From: Ancylostoma caninum
Taxonomy: Eukaryota; Nematoda; Chromadorea; Rhabditida; Ancylostomatidae
Assembly (NCBI GenBank): GCA_037903475.1
Contig: JBAJFG010000047.1
Location: 3,820,001-3,884,000 of the forward strand
DNA length: 64,000 bases
Reading direction: 5' to 3'
Shown here: in pieces, positions 33,407-46,301 of the stretch
Layout of the letters: each line of letters begins with the position of its first letter
Position numbering within the stretch: position 1 is the first letter of the stretch
The notes under the pieces: model-generated
What the model was told of the DNA's origin: nothing
Database searches by the model: none
The model's input: the letters and a program-made list of their open reading frames with translations, nothing else
Made by a program: the position numbers and the translations under genes

Positions 33407-36400
33407 CTCTTTAAATTGCAATGTCTACACGTGGGCCTCGTTCACCACTGCAAATAAACAAGTAAACAAATAAAAATAGCTTCAGAGAGGTGAGCTACAT
33501 GTGCAAATAGCTGAGACACTCAAAATCATATCGCTCAGCTACTTATTCACTTTGAAACCTACTTTTCAAAGAGCAAACTGTGCCAGGTTTGGATAGAAGC
33601 CTATCCAATCTGACACAGTTCGTTCTCCAGAACTGACTGCCCGTCATAAATAACGTTTGCCTTAATGGTGACTCTCGAACAGATTCACTCTGGATTGTTT
33701 GATATTACTAGAAATTCCAAGTCGAGAAATAAAAATATATACAGAGGGGGGGGGAGGGCATAAGTTACTGCGCAAAGTTTGTTCATTTATTTATTCGCCA
33801 GAAAGACATGGTTCATTCTGCTTTTTTCTTCGCTAAATGGAGAAAGCTTCAAAGTATCTTTTAAATAAAACGCAGTTTTCAAGGCTGGTTTTGTTTTGGA
33901 GCAGTTGGACAGTGAAACAGATTTTTGAAAAAAGGTTGTTGTGAAACCTTTATTGCAAAGTCCACGAAATCTTCGGGGAGGGTCCTAGTGCCTATAGATT
34001 TCTGCAACAACGAAAAGTGCTCCTTTCAACGATACCCTATATTTACCATGAATAAGGATTAGAAGAAATATGGGAGGGAAAAACCACCAGTGTCCACCAG
34101 GTCCAAGCTCCAAGTGATCACCAAATTCTATCAGATTTGATTTTCAAACATTTTTCCATAGAAGTGCAGGAATGCAGCTTATTTATTTATTTATTCATTT
34201 ATTTACTTATTTACACCTCAGGGATGTGTCAATTGAACAGCAAAGGTAGACTTGGCAGAAAAACAGGAACATAAAAATGTTAGAAAAAACGTTTGAAAAC
34301 ACTGTGTCATCCATAGTTGATGTAGAACAAATATGTAAGTGAAGAACAACCTAGAAGAACAGTACGGAAAGAACATGGCTGGAGATGTGCTCAGCATTTC
34401 TCGACGTAATGAATGAATGTGATCTAAAACTAGATCAAGAATGCTACAAAATGTTGGTGCAGCTTCATCAATAGGTCTAGTTAGGCGAACTGTCCTCCTA
34501 GAAATATGAGGCTTCGTTTTCACCTCTCATCAACTTTTGGAAATGCTCGTTCTGTGTTATTATCAACACCTCAATCTTTAGCGGATTTTGAATAAACAAT
34601 TCATAATCGTCTTCGAGAACACGAGCCAATTTCTCTTCCCACTTAAAACCGTTGTTAAAAGCTACTTTTCTGGCTGTTTTGCTCCGAAATTGCGGCTGAA
34701 CTAGTGCATTTCGTGGCGCCGAAAATCCGCACTGGAAGTTTCCGATAAAATTTTTCCGCTACCTCGCATGTTTTCAGGGCATAGCTATGTACAAAAAGAT
34801 AATAGAGCAAACCCAGCTCCGTCAAGAGAGGTTTAGCATGGCGGAAAATGAACCACTACGGCATAAATATAATCCATCAGACGTTTTACAACAACTTATG
34901 TCTTCTCCCCTACTCTTCTACACAACAACAAACAGCTATCTTTTATTCAGAAAGTTGAAGCATGACTTTTGCACATGCATTTCCTTGTCGTAGTCTGATG
35001 AGTGATTGCGTTTACAAAACAAAAAAAATTCACTGGTCGACCTCCATGGCAAATGTTACGCCACATGCAACGTGTCACTCTCATTGTCTGCGCATCCACA
35101 TATTTCATTGGTACAATTTTGCTCAAACTCGACCGTTTCTCTTGTACATAGCTGGGCCATCAATGTCCCTGGGAAAGGTTCTCTGTTTCCTTCGTAGAAG
35201 TTACATCTAATTGTAAAGTAGGGCGAACGCGCGAGAAATCCACGAAAAAGGTGTTTTTAATACATTTGATTGAATAGTGGGCTGGCGTGGGAGGAAACCA
35301 AAGAATCCACATTGACACCAGCGTCTACGACAACATCTTTGTAGTTAGGTGTTATTTTTTTGTGTCATGGTTACTGTTTCCTTGAGCACCCGATTACACC
35401 TTAGAACGACTTTCTTTAGAACTGAAAATTTCTGTGAGTGTTGCTTTCTGTCAACGGTGACTGAGTGAAACGACTAGGTATACATATATAATCATTTTTG
35501 CCTGGAGAACTCGTCCACATAGAGAATAACAAAGATAATAATCTTTCCGGGAATTTCCGAATTCCTCATCTGCAATTAAGGAAAAATGGTACAAGAAAAA
35601 GAGAAGGAAGAGGGGTGTGGAGTGTTATGACCGGAAAATGAGGCGCAAGCAAACTCTGTGATTGGGCAGTTGCGTGGATTGACCAGTCGCAGAGCTTGGT
35701 AGCACCGCTCTTTCCGTGTATAACGGCTCATACTTGGGGTAGGAGTACCCCGTAAGACAGGACAGTACTCGGGAGAGGAGAGAGAGAGTGGGAGAATTCG
35801 AAATGCGCAAAATTTGCAGGATAAAAACACTATGTAAATAAATAAATAAATATGTGGCTTGACACAACTCAGCTACTGCCAATCGTTTAGAAATCTAGAA
35901 ATTAGAAATTGGCATAAAGACAGAATTTAGAGACTTCCAAAGTTCCGAAGCCAGAATTCCGCTCATTATTGCCCCATAGCCTATTTTCTCAGTGGAAAAA
36001 AATCGAACTCTTTTCCCTGCAATGAGTGCAATAATCACATCGCAAGGATAAGTTTCGGCGCGCGGTTGCGGTGCAGCCGGCTTGGCTTATTGCCAAGTAT
36101 GCCAAGTAAATGATAGTGTAAAGATACACTCATATAATAAGATTACAAAAAAAAGATGCCTCCACGTCTGACTTTTTTCTATCTCAGTATGATTCGTCTC
36201 AAATGTCACGATGATGTCATAACGACTTCAACGAGAACAACGAGTAGAAAATCCAAGGAAGAGACAAGAAGAACAAGCTCAGACGTCATTTGATGCAGCA
36301 AGCACTCGTGCATTAGTGAAAATCCGTGGCCGGCTCGAAATTGAGTTCCATCTCTGCCAAGCGTCGACGGCTTACGTAATAAAACACTTTTTGCATGCTA

Positions 36401-36802
36401 TTAATAATGCCGAAAGAGCGGTACGCAATGACACGCTCGAGAAACACAGCTATTCGAATGGAAAGCGCTCCTTATAATTGAGGAATTGCGAAAAAATCAC
36501 TGTAAAGCTGAGGGTAAATGTTGAAAGAGCAAATTATGGTTAAAAAAATTTTGTTAGCGCTTGATCTTGCGTAACTTCTGATCAGTCATTCCTCCTTTTT
36601 TTCTCCAATTCCATGTGCACAGTGCATTTATAGTCTTCAAAACAGTGGAATTCTAATACTTGTGCATAGAAATACAATGCTTGCGCCAAACAGCAAGCAT
36701 GCAATTTATGTTTTCGTGTCTCACAAGCACCGCTGCTCTTACGTGTTTTTTCCTTAATTTTTACCGCCTTTCAGGGTCCTGAAACGAACTGCACATGAAT
36801 AT
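33407..36802. other. Gene-poor stretch
   Basis: Short frames on both strands without family or splice support. The part at 35650-35720 matches the diverged repeat at 14500-14560 (GATTGACCAGTCGCAGAGCT). Nothing else recognised apart from the TTTA microsatellite. Confidence 0.4.
34180..34215. repeat. Imperfect TTTA/TTTAT microsatellite
   Basis: Repeated ATTTATTTATTT units with single changes. Confidence 0.8.
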
Positions 36803-37132
36803 CAGTGGCGGATACATTACAATACAAATAAAAATCTAGTATTAGTTTGTTTTTAATTGTTTATTTCCATTATCATTCTAGAAATAATTTTATTATTTAC
36901 TTGTTATTATCATGACTTATAATAACGGGCTTAGTCTGTTTTCATGTCTGTCTGTATGTAAGTATGTGTGTGTGTCAGACCGTTACGAAATTCTACAATT
37001 GGTCTGTGATTGTGATTGCAAGATCATATAAAAGCCTAGGAATGGGTGTGGTATGGTTGAGTGGGGTAGGAATGAGATCGAGGAGAAGGTTGGACAATGT
37101 GCAACGGGTCCGTCAATGGAGTCAATACATAA

Positions 37133-37375
37133 GGGCTACGCCGGCGCCCAGAAATAGGGGAGGCCGGTCCACCACTGTGATAAGGGTGCGCCGGCGTCGA
37201 AAGTGGGAGAGACGGGTCCACCACTGTGGTAAGGGTGCGCCAGCGCCCAGAAGTGGACGAGATGGGGCCACCACTGTGATAAGGGTGCGCCGGCGCCCAA
37301 AGGTGAGGAAACACCTGAAGGTCCAGCGTTGTGATAAGGGCGCCCGCGTCCAGAAAAGGAAGTTCGTCACGGCCT
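37133..37375. repeat. About 50-bp minisatellite, 4-5 units
   Basis: Units begin at 37133, 37184, 37233, 37283 and 37338, each with GGGTGCGCCGGCGCCC and CCACCACTGTGATAA. The unequal unit length (49-55) shifts the frame, so the open frames here are incidental. Confidence 0.8.
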
Positions 37376-37894
37376 AGGTAAATTTCTTCATGAATGGTGC
37401 CCTGGCACCCGTTCCTGCTAATCCTTCTACCTATGTGACCTAGGTGCACGTTATTCCAATCCGTATTCCCCTCCTCATTCCAGTCCATTTGTATCTGAAT
37501 CGACTCCACCCTTCACTCTGTTTTTACACATGGGTAGACCCTTATCACTTGAGTTACCACAACAACCTGCTAGAGGTAGATTATTTCAAGAGAGCACTTC
37601 CATTGAATCGGCTACGTCCAATTAACAACGGCCACTAGGGCCAATCAAAAGAAATTACTTCTCCCACGTGGAGGAAGGCAACCGCTCACTCGGGGGATAC
37701 AGGATCTACTGAATCTGTCCACCTTTTTTCTGCATCGTATGTGGAGTATGCGAGCGAAGCGAGCATCAGTAGAAGTCTGGAAGTCCGGCGTTAGCCGGAC
37801 GGCCAGACTGGTAAATAATATTCCATTAATTTTATTTCCCATCTAGGTCCCCAAGACGGGGGAGACCCCACTTTTTCCCACGCCCTTCTCAGAC

Positions 37895-38100
37895 AAACTT
37901 TCGGAACTTCCGCGGAGCTTGCCGATTTTCGGAACTTCCGCGGAGCCTGATTTATTATTGGAGCCCGATTTTCGGAACTTCCGCGCAAATATGACGTCAC
38001 TCGTTGTTTTTTTTCGGAAGTCCCGCGCAAGTTCCGCGGAAGTTCCGAATGGAGACGCAGAGAAAAAAGTAGCCTCGGAACTTCCGTGGAGCTTCGAGAG
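37895..38100. repeat. TTCGGAACTTCCGCGG minisatellite
   Basis: At least six TTCGGAACTTCCGCGG-like units, each itself palindromic (GGAACTTCC / GGAAGTTCC), with irregular spacers. The same unit recurs at 38636-38705 within the same element. Confidence 0.75.
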
Positions 38101-38751
38101 AGATAGAATGATCCAAGAAACTAACAGATGAAATGGCATGTTTTCGTCCAATTTTTGTAGTGATATGTTCTTGATTGAATATGGCTAGCCAAATAAGTAG
38201 CCGTGGTAGGATACGAAAATTTTCATGCTATTTTTCCTCAAAATTCACTTCGGGATGCCCCAATAATGACATCTGTAATGTCGAATTTCGGGTAAAGCCT
38301 GTGTCAGATAAATGTACCCCTGGGATTATTCCCATAAATACGAAAATTTTAACAGATTTTTACCAAAGCGGAATTTTTTTTCATATTATCATTGACTTTG
38401 AAACCTGACGCAGATACGTAGCACAGTCAGAGGGCGGACCTGCTTGAAGCTCATCTTCAGGGATCGAAGTCGTAGTGGAGTAACTGGCGGAACGTGTTGA
38501 AACGACCTAAGGTGGGATATATACTCCTACGAAGTTTGGTATCGTCACGCGTGGAGGTGTTCATCGCTTCACGTTGCTCGATTTTACCCTATTATTCGGT
38601 GTTATGGTTGCCTCCATTATGCGTCACTCTTGTTCGACTTCGGAACTTCCGCGAGCCAGTTCGGAACTTCCGTTGGGTCACCCGCGGAAGTTCCGAAAGT
38701 TTGTCTGGGCTCCCCCACCCCCCTCCCGCCCACTTTCTGCCTCCGGCACTG

Positions 38752-41700
38752 AGCCGTTTTGTACAAGTACGCCTACTCGTGAAATTAATCTGTTCAATCA
38801 CAGCCTAACGCAAAAAAGGTGCTATGATCCGTTCCATCTGGGAATAATTGTTTTTCAGAGAGGAAAAGAGCGCGAAATGTGCGGTATTCGATGAGGTATG
38901 CGAGAAATCCGGGAGGCGATCAAGAAGTAACTGCGACGCGATCGCGCCGCATGGGTCTGTTCAGGTTGGTCCTCCAGATTCGATGCAGTGAGTGATATCG
39001 GCGGCCTCTTCACAGTTTATCGACCCCAGTAGCATCCATCTATCCTACTCAAGCTTAGAAAATGCGTCCATTTCCCCGAAGTATTGCTCGTAGCCTGGAA
39101 TGCCGGAGCCACGACGCACATGAATCGACCAATCACAGCCTTGCAACGTACCTCCTATCACGCAGCCCATGGCCTAACTCGTTGAACCTGTGTATTCACT
39201 AGTAACGTGTTCGGCGATCGAAAACAGGAAAGAATTCATAGTTGGGAGAAGAAAAAAAGTTAAAAGTAAAAAAAAAGTTAAGAAGAAAAATTAACAAAAG
39301 GGGTATGTGCCGAGAACTCCTTGGCTCAAGTCATCAGCTCATTAATTAGCACCTAGGAGAACAGTAATGTACTGTAACAAGCTGTGAAACGCCTTTCGTC
39401 CAGAAAAAAAGCCAAAACTATTAAAAAAGATTAGTTTGACTTCTCTCCACAGAATTTTCGGGAAGAAAATGTTTCTGTGAGTCATAGTTACAGTGCTCTA
39501 GCATGCAGTCGTCAGAAAGGCAGACAACGCCCGCACCTTTCTTTCACCCAAATTTTTTCGTTCATAATGATGTCGGGATACTTGCACAGCCGTGGAAAAC
39601 TTCCTCTTTGTTCCAAATTATTTTTCCTTTGATATCTTAATGGAAATTTTATACCCAGGGCGAAATAAAAACCAATCACCTGATCTTACAAATAACCTAG
39701 GATCTGAAGCAAACATTCAGATATTCAGCGGAAGGAATATATTTACCTTGCCTTTCTCCACAGCAGTATTACTCTCGCTTCCCCTGTTGTTTGAATATTC
39801 GACTTTTCGAGTCGTTCGGAATTATATTTTTGATTTCGAATGTATCCAACACGCCGTTCGTTCCGAAATTCCGAAACAAAGGATATTTTATGAAGGTAAG
39901 GGATGATTCGCTGAATTTTTTCTTCACGAAAGAAACCACAAAAGAATAGAGGAGTAGAGCCGCAAAGTCTTCCTAGCGGACAACTCATCCAGGATTTAGT
40001 TCCTGAACCTTTTGGAGAAGGCATTTCTGGAATAGTACTTGAATTCTGCCCATTCCTGAGGATCACAGGACTGAAATTGAGGCTTTCACCCGGATTCTGT
40101 CGTTGGGAAAGCTGTAGAACACATCTAATTATGGGCATAGTTCAAGCAGTGCAGCTACAGCTTACCAGTTATCATCTGAAGTCCAGCAGCGAGGTGACAG
40201 CTGGTGATAACAGGTTATCCCTGATAAACCTGTGTGTGCAGGACTTCCGGCGCGAACCGACCGATTCCACGTGGATCCTGCCGGGAGCCGGCTGCGACGA
40301 TCGTCCCGCCATTTCGCCGCCTGTCACCGCCGTGGACGGTCGCCCGAGGAGCAGCTGCCAGGTGAGGACCTGGCCTAGGGGGAGAGTCCCCCTTCACTCA
40401 TGGAGCTACAGTAGGCGTTAATGGGAGGTTCGTTTCCGCGGCCTCGCTGAGATCAGAGTTTTCTTGATAGTTGTCCATCATATTTGATGTTTACTATCAA
40501 GAAGTCCAGCTAACTCTCAAGAAAACCCTATTATTCATTGTCCCGGAGAGAATTCCAGCGCGAGCGGCGCGGTTGCGTTGCATGCTTCACTATACCGCGA
40601 AAAACACACCACCATTGACGCTCATTGTAACTAACGCAACATCTGTTCGCTAATTTTTCCACAAGAAAAACTGAGCATGTCCACCAAAGTTTGGAGGATC
40701 CTCCGATCCTTTTGGGTAATCCGAACGGGTCCGAACGCTGGAGTCGTCGCTTGCGACTATGGCAATGGTCGATTGTGGGCACTGACCACCGACAGGCGCA
40801 TCGGTCTCCAGTGTTGGCGATTGGCGTCTTTATCGTTAACGATGGCGACGCAGCGAGCTATACTCCATGTGGAGCATAGCGGCAACCTAATGGTAGTTCC
40901 CAGAGTTCAGGTGCGTTCGCCGTGACCACCACTGTGGGGAAGCGATTGGGGACGTATGTATAGACGTGGTAGCCGATCTGAGCTATAAAAAAAACAATCG
41001 TCTGGAGTCTCATGTGTCATTGAGGTTACCCAGGGTAAACGTGAAAACAGCGCCCAGATTTGTCCATCGTCAACATGGGCGTCAGCATGTTTACCCTGAA
41101 TAATCTTAATGTTGCATCCAGGCCCTGAACGATCGTAACCCCTTCTAGAGCTGATTCATTCATTTCGCTTCGCTCTCTGCTGGCGAAATCTAAGGATACT
41201 CTTAGTGCAGGAATGTACTCATGCGCGCAGGTGTGTGCAGTATCGGGGAATCACGCTTCGCACTCGTTTTTCAAATTCTGGCAACAGCCCAATTGATAGG
41301 CCGGGAATGGGGATTTCTTTTCGCATCAAAATATTTACGACGTCAACTAAATGGAAGGACCGAGCTGTGGCGTCTGCTGAGCAGATGCAGCTCCACCCAC
41401 AACTTTGTGGAGCATGACGAGTGTGGAAACCTAGCGATAGTCTCCAGAAAAGGGGTGCGTGTGGAGCGGCACACAACCAGGCTCGTCAACAGGGTCGTCG
41501 GGGAGAAGAAGTCGCCGGTAGATTTTCGGAGAAGCACAACTGCCCCATCTCAGAAGCAAGAGGCAGCCTCTCTGAATTGCATAAATTACCCGCTGGGTCG
41601 CTTGCTTTCTTTTCAAGTTGTAAGATAGCAAGAGCAAGCATAGCAGATGAGTCGGCATATCTTCGCAGGTATTGGACTCGAATTCGTGACGCTTACTAGG

Positions 41701-42161
41701 TTAGCACCTTACCCACACCCCGGGAAGGTCTCGTCAGCGATTTCATCGACGAATACGGCCAGCTTCTGATGTCGTCTGATTCTCCGCCAACAAATGTGGC
41801 TTTGTCTGTTCTGCTGCGGCAGTATCAGGGCAAGGAACGCTGCTCAAATACTCATCCAGAAGCATCGTCAAAGACAGAATCCGCTGCGTTTTGTCTCCTT
41901 CGAAGTGGAGGAGACCTTTAGCAGGGCGTTACCTATCCATCAAGTAAATCCAGATGCTGCTTTCACATCGGAAAAGTCCACTGATGGTGCGAAGCTTGTA
42001 CATCAAAAGAAATCCACACCTTCGTCGGCATGCACTAATATTCGACTCTTTCTCCGTTCCTGTTCACCATAAGCTGTGTTTATACTTCATCGCGGCGCGA
42101 CCGTCGCGCACATGTAAACTGTAATCAACGGTTAATCCCTTGTGGAAAAGTGCGCAGATTA
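38752..42161. other. Gene-poor stretch with diverged repeats
   Basis: A segment at 40840-40920 (CATGTGGAGCATAGCGGCAA, TAGTTCCCAGAG) recurs diverged at 41395-41465 (GTGGAGCATGACGAGTGTGG, TAGTCTCCAGAAAAG). The frames across them are parallel but short. The repeat GACCAATCACAGCC at 39128 is shared with 14508 and 35681. No gene supported. Confidence 0.4.
41640..41712 (-). mobile_element. tRNA-like SINE head
   Basis: On the minus strand TGTGGGTAAGGTGCTAACC resembles an A-box region and GAATTCGAGTCCAA a B box, without pairing acceptor stems. Similar in kind to 6918-7008. Confidence 0.35.
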
Positions 42162-42408
42162 GGGCAATTTATACCAGGTGCGTGCGTCAGTCGCGCATCA
42201 GTCGCACGCATCCATTTGCAAGGGATTTTCGATGAAGACCGGTCAACACGGCATGTACATCCTCAATGAAAAGAACGCGCGGCCGTCGCGAGGCCGTAAA
42301 CGCGTGCGTCTGAGCTGCGACTGCGATGCGACTGCAATGCGACTGTGCCCTATTCTTCATCATATAGACGCACGCGCGTCAGTCGCACGCATCCAGTATA
42401 AAATGCCC
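42162..42408. mobile_element. 247-bp foldback MITE with TA target duplication
   Basis: The left end GGGCAATTTATACCAGGTGC is matched by the inverted right end CCAGTATAAAATGCCC, flanked by TA at 42160-42161 and 42409-42410. GTCGCACGCATCCA repeats extend the arms. The core GAAGACCGGTCAACACGGCA is shared with copies in two INTS6 introns. Confidence 0.75.
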
Positions 42409-43948
42409 TATTACAATCGCGTTGTGCTGGGTGATAGCTACCCTGGCAAAGCCACGTCGCGGATACTCATCGCGTGTTGTTTGTACTTTTTTCTTTGGAA
42501 AATTTCACAATAGGCCAAATCCGCGTCGTTTCTGCCAGCGGGCAAGATGTGAAAATCTCGTCGACGTTGTGAGTTGGAATTTGCTTATGTCTCCTCCTTC
42601 ATCTAGCCGTTTTAGCTTGGTACGCACCACAGCCGTCGCTGCGACGCCATCTCCTTGTGATGGAGTGCAAACGCAGTCACTGTCATGGACGCTGTTGCAT
42701 GACACTTCAGAATCAGATCCCTGCAGGGAGCGATGCACCCAATCTTTCAAAGGGTGACGGATTCAAGTATGTCACCTCAGTGACATAACGGTTGTCTTAA
42801 CCATAGGCTTGAGTCTGACCTGTCCAACACGGCCAAATTTCGCGACCAGGTTCTATTCTACTATGATAGAAAACATTCATAGGTTTAGGTTCTTACATAA
42901 AACAGCTACCCAACCAGATTAACCGCTACTTGAAATAGTTCAGATCCAGACTGATGTTGATAGATAGGGACGAAGCTTGCAGTATATCTCTTGACAGAGT
43001 GAGAATGAGCGTAGAATCCTTAACTGGGATGTGAGCGTAGAATCCTTAACTGTAATGGTTAACATCACTTGTACAGACATCATCTCTGTATCCTAAACAT
43101 CCGAAGTGGTTCGGAATTCCTGAAATCGCCGAGAGGCTTTGCGAAGACCGTATTTGCTTCCTTTATAACTTTCAGGCAACTACAGTAATATCACCTATGA
43201 CGTTTTTTACGCGATTTGTTACGTAAGAACACTTCAAAAATTGCTAGCTTCTGCAAACACAACCACTTTATCAAGACCCCGGAGAGGTGGTGAATGCAGA
43301 GGCAGGAGCTTGTCTCTTACCGTCCCTCTCTTTTTCATGCACGCATGTTTTGTCACGACACCTACTGGAGTAGTTGCAGTTCATTCAAATCGTCTGTGTC
43401 TCACCCACAAATGCCGCAGAACCGTCTGCGTTCGCGTGGTCACTGAATAAACGATGAACGTTCGCATACGGGACGTACAGTACCACAACAACCAGTCATC
43501 GGCTAGCAGTTATAACGCGCGCGAATGAGCACTGTTATAGAGATGAAACGTACGTATTCATTGATTGATACCCAGCTTCACAGCATCCGCTAGTTCAGTC
43601 AATTATTCGTCTGATTCTTACATATGTGAGCTAGATTGGGGTGGTGCAATGAATCTGTCATCAGCAAAACTTGTCATGCTAGCTCTGATAACTGTGCAGC
43701 ACGATCGCAGCTCGAACGGCGGAATGGTTCGAGCACAAACCGTAGCAGCAATGGTTTCGAGTTGCTGCCATCCTTCCCTCTATTGCTGCCTTCCCTCAGC
43801 AATTGCTGCTAAAGAGACGAAAGCTCGAGCAGCAATCGAGGGGAGGATGGCAGCAACTGGTAACCTTTGCTGCTAGGGTTTCTACTAGAACCATTATGCC
43901 TTTCAGGCTGCGTTCGTGCTGCACAGTTATCAGAGTGCTAACCCTTCT

Positions 43949-44038
43949 GGGCTAGGATTCATGAACGCATAAGCAGATGAAACCAGGTAGCAAACCCACT
44001 TCCACCTCCTGCGTCTCTTAACATTACGCAATCTATGA
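43949..44038. mobile_element. Partial copy of the 17561-17979 inverted-repeat element
   Basis: GGGCTAGGATTCATGAACGC, AGGTAGCAAACCCACTT and TGCGTCTCTTAACATTACG follow the order of the left arm of the element at 17561, with small insertions. No right arm seen. Confidence 0.5.
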
Positions 44039-46299
44039 AATAACTAATTACACTAGTTACACTTACAGAGGTTTGCTTGAATATCTTTTCATGAGTCTCA
44101 ACCCTGGTGATCACCTGCAACCATGGCAAAAGATGGGCGTGGCTAATCACACCCTATGGATATGTAGGTTCTACGCAGCTCCTGCTGACAGCCACACACA
44201 CTCACAAGGAAGGGAGTGACTACTGAGCGTTTGTAGCACTTCTGCAACACGTAAAGATGAATACAATCGAAAATTTCAACAAATGAAAGCAGGACGTCTT
44301 TGATGCTTCAAAGCTGTTAAAATTATGGGTTCCAATTTATGGATAGTAGTGTATGTAGAAGTGGTTTCACCGTAACTGTCAAAAATCTGATCATGTGATG
44401 GAGTGCACGGGCATTTCGTGAATAGCAAATAACTAGCTTTCTACATTGTATGAAAAAATCCCGAAGAGTTTTTCGGGAATACATTTCTCAACTCAAAGTT
44501 TCATTTCAAAGTTTCAATTTTTCAAACCTAACCAAAAATTTCATTCAACATGCTTCTTAGTGTTTATGCATCGTTACTGGTAAGAAAATGTTGTACAAAT
44601 GTTCAATAGTCACGCCCTTCTTCAGGAGTGTGTGTATGTCAACAGAAACACCGTAGCACCTGCATATCCAAGGGGCATCACATTCCACGCCCCTTTCGGC
44701 GAGACCCGAACGCTACGTCGCCCACTGAGAACTAAGGAATCAAAATTATTAGGTTATTGTGAAATTATTCGCACACTCTCCACAACAATCATTTTTTAAT
44801 GTTTTTCTTTTATTGAACACTGGACGGCATACCCGCTTCGCTCGGGAGTTTTACCCGGTCGCGGCTTTTGCTAGTTGTTAGTGGTACTAAGACATTCATT
44901 GGAAGTGATCATCATTTCGGTGATCACCTTGCTAGTATAATTTGGAATCATGGAAGCTAGTATAATTTGAACACTCTCCACCACAGCGGCGATTAGACTA
45001 AGCTTTCACAACCGTCTGCCGGCTTATATACACTTCGGGTGCCACCTGACAATGGAGAAAAAAAAAAGGTGCAGGTTAACCTGCATATCTCCCGCCTCAT
45101 GCGCGCTCACAGCAGGTTTTCTGCTCCATCCGCGAATACCTGCCGGAAGCCTGCATCGGCCAAAAGTGGGCGAGTTCACGGGCGCTCCAAACGCTCGAAT
45201 GTCTGAGAAGATAAAAATTTCTGGCGTGAAACCATACAAAGCCTTCATAGTTGGAAAGTGAGCTTCTAATTGTAAGGTAGGGCGAATGACGATATTATCA
45301 AACAAAATTTCTTTTCAAAAGTACCCTGCAAATGCTTCCGCTTTTTTAATATCTGAGTTGACGGCCTCCCATCTTCATGAAATATAGCCCTGTTTTGTCT
45401 GACGTTGAGTTTTGACTTAAAGGTGGTGTCCATGCAAAAATTTCGATACTTCAATTCTGCCATCTTGTTACTCTACTCGACGAGCTGATTGCAACTCTAT
45501 AGATTTCACCCATTTGTGGTTTTTAGAGGGTTGAAAGTTACGATGTGGACGAGTTATCCAGTGCAAAATGAAAAGGAAGCGATAAGGCTTCTCGAACTCT
45601 TGAACTTTTGGACAAACCAGCTAATTATTGCTACAGATGATCCTAAGGGACATTTTCTTGATTGCATTTTGCTTTTTCCACTATTATTTCTACTAGTAAC
45701 CATTTTTTCCGAAATTTCGGGCGAAATTCTGGATTGATGCTGATTAAAAACCTGTCAAATTTAACGATGCGTGTTCAACAGGATTGCACATGTTGGTGTG
45801 AGTTCCATCCGCAACACAAGAGAATAGAGAGGGACCAGACTGTTAGATAGTAAAACATGTCTTTACAATCTTAGGCATGACTTAACATGTTTTCACGGGA
45901 TCTTCGAAGGGGCGGAGCGGGCACTGGAACGGCTTTGGGTACCAGTAGTGAAGATTTTGCCTGGACACTGCCTTTAAAGACAGTGTATCACCACATTTTC
46001 GTGTTTGAGGTTTTAGCCGATTCTGAATTTCTTCGATGAGTCCAGCAGTATACATAATATGTCACACAACGGTCTTTGAACCCGTTTTTTAAATGTTCTT
46101 TGGGACGAGATTTGGAGCAGCTTGTCGAGCGAAGTGGACGTGTAAAGCCGTTGACCCTATCGATCGAACACGTTGGGACGTGTTGGCCAACGCTGCAGCC
46201 AGCACAGCCTCTGAAAACGGGGATTTTCGTCACTTTTATGCTTTTTGACGTACATCACTGGAATCAGCGTGACGAGGAACTCTAGAATCTGTTGGTGTC
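44039..46299. other. Gene-poor stretch
   Basis: Contains GGCATACCCGCTTCGCTCGG at 44827, the same motif that begins the repeat at 63090 (ACCCGGCTTCGCTCGGGTG). Also a perfect 14-bp palindrome GCAGGTTAACCTGC (45071-45084), and CACTGCCTTTAAAGACAGTG at 45969, which resembles the TTAA-type element ends. No gene supported. Confidence 0.4.
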
Positions 46300-46301
46300 T
46301 A

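Larger units (their letters stand above)
36803..38751 (-). mobile_element. Expanded hAT-type element carrying two minisatellites
   Basis: It starts CAGTGGCGGATACATTACAA and ends TTTCTGCCTCCGGCACTG. The left part matches the right half of the hAT MITE inverted (to about 36930). The part at 37815-37890 matches the other half (GTCCCCAAGACGGGGGAGAC, CCACTTTTTCCCACGCCC). Between and after these lie about 0.9 kb and 0.75 kb of extra sequence, including a 50-bp and a TTCCG minisatellite. No matching 8-bp flanks. Either a longer family member or a copy enlarged by insertions. Confidence 0.6.
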
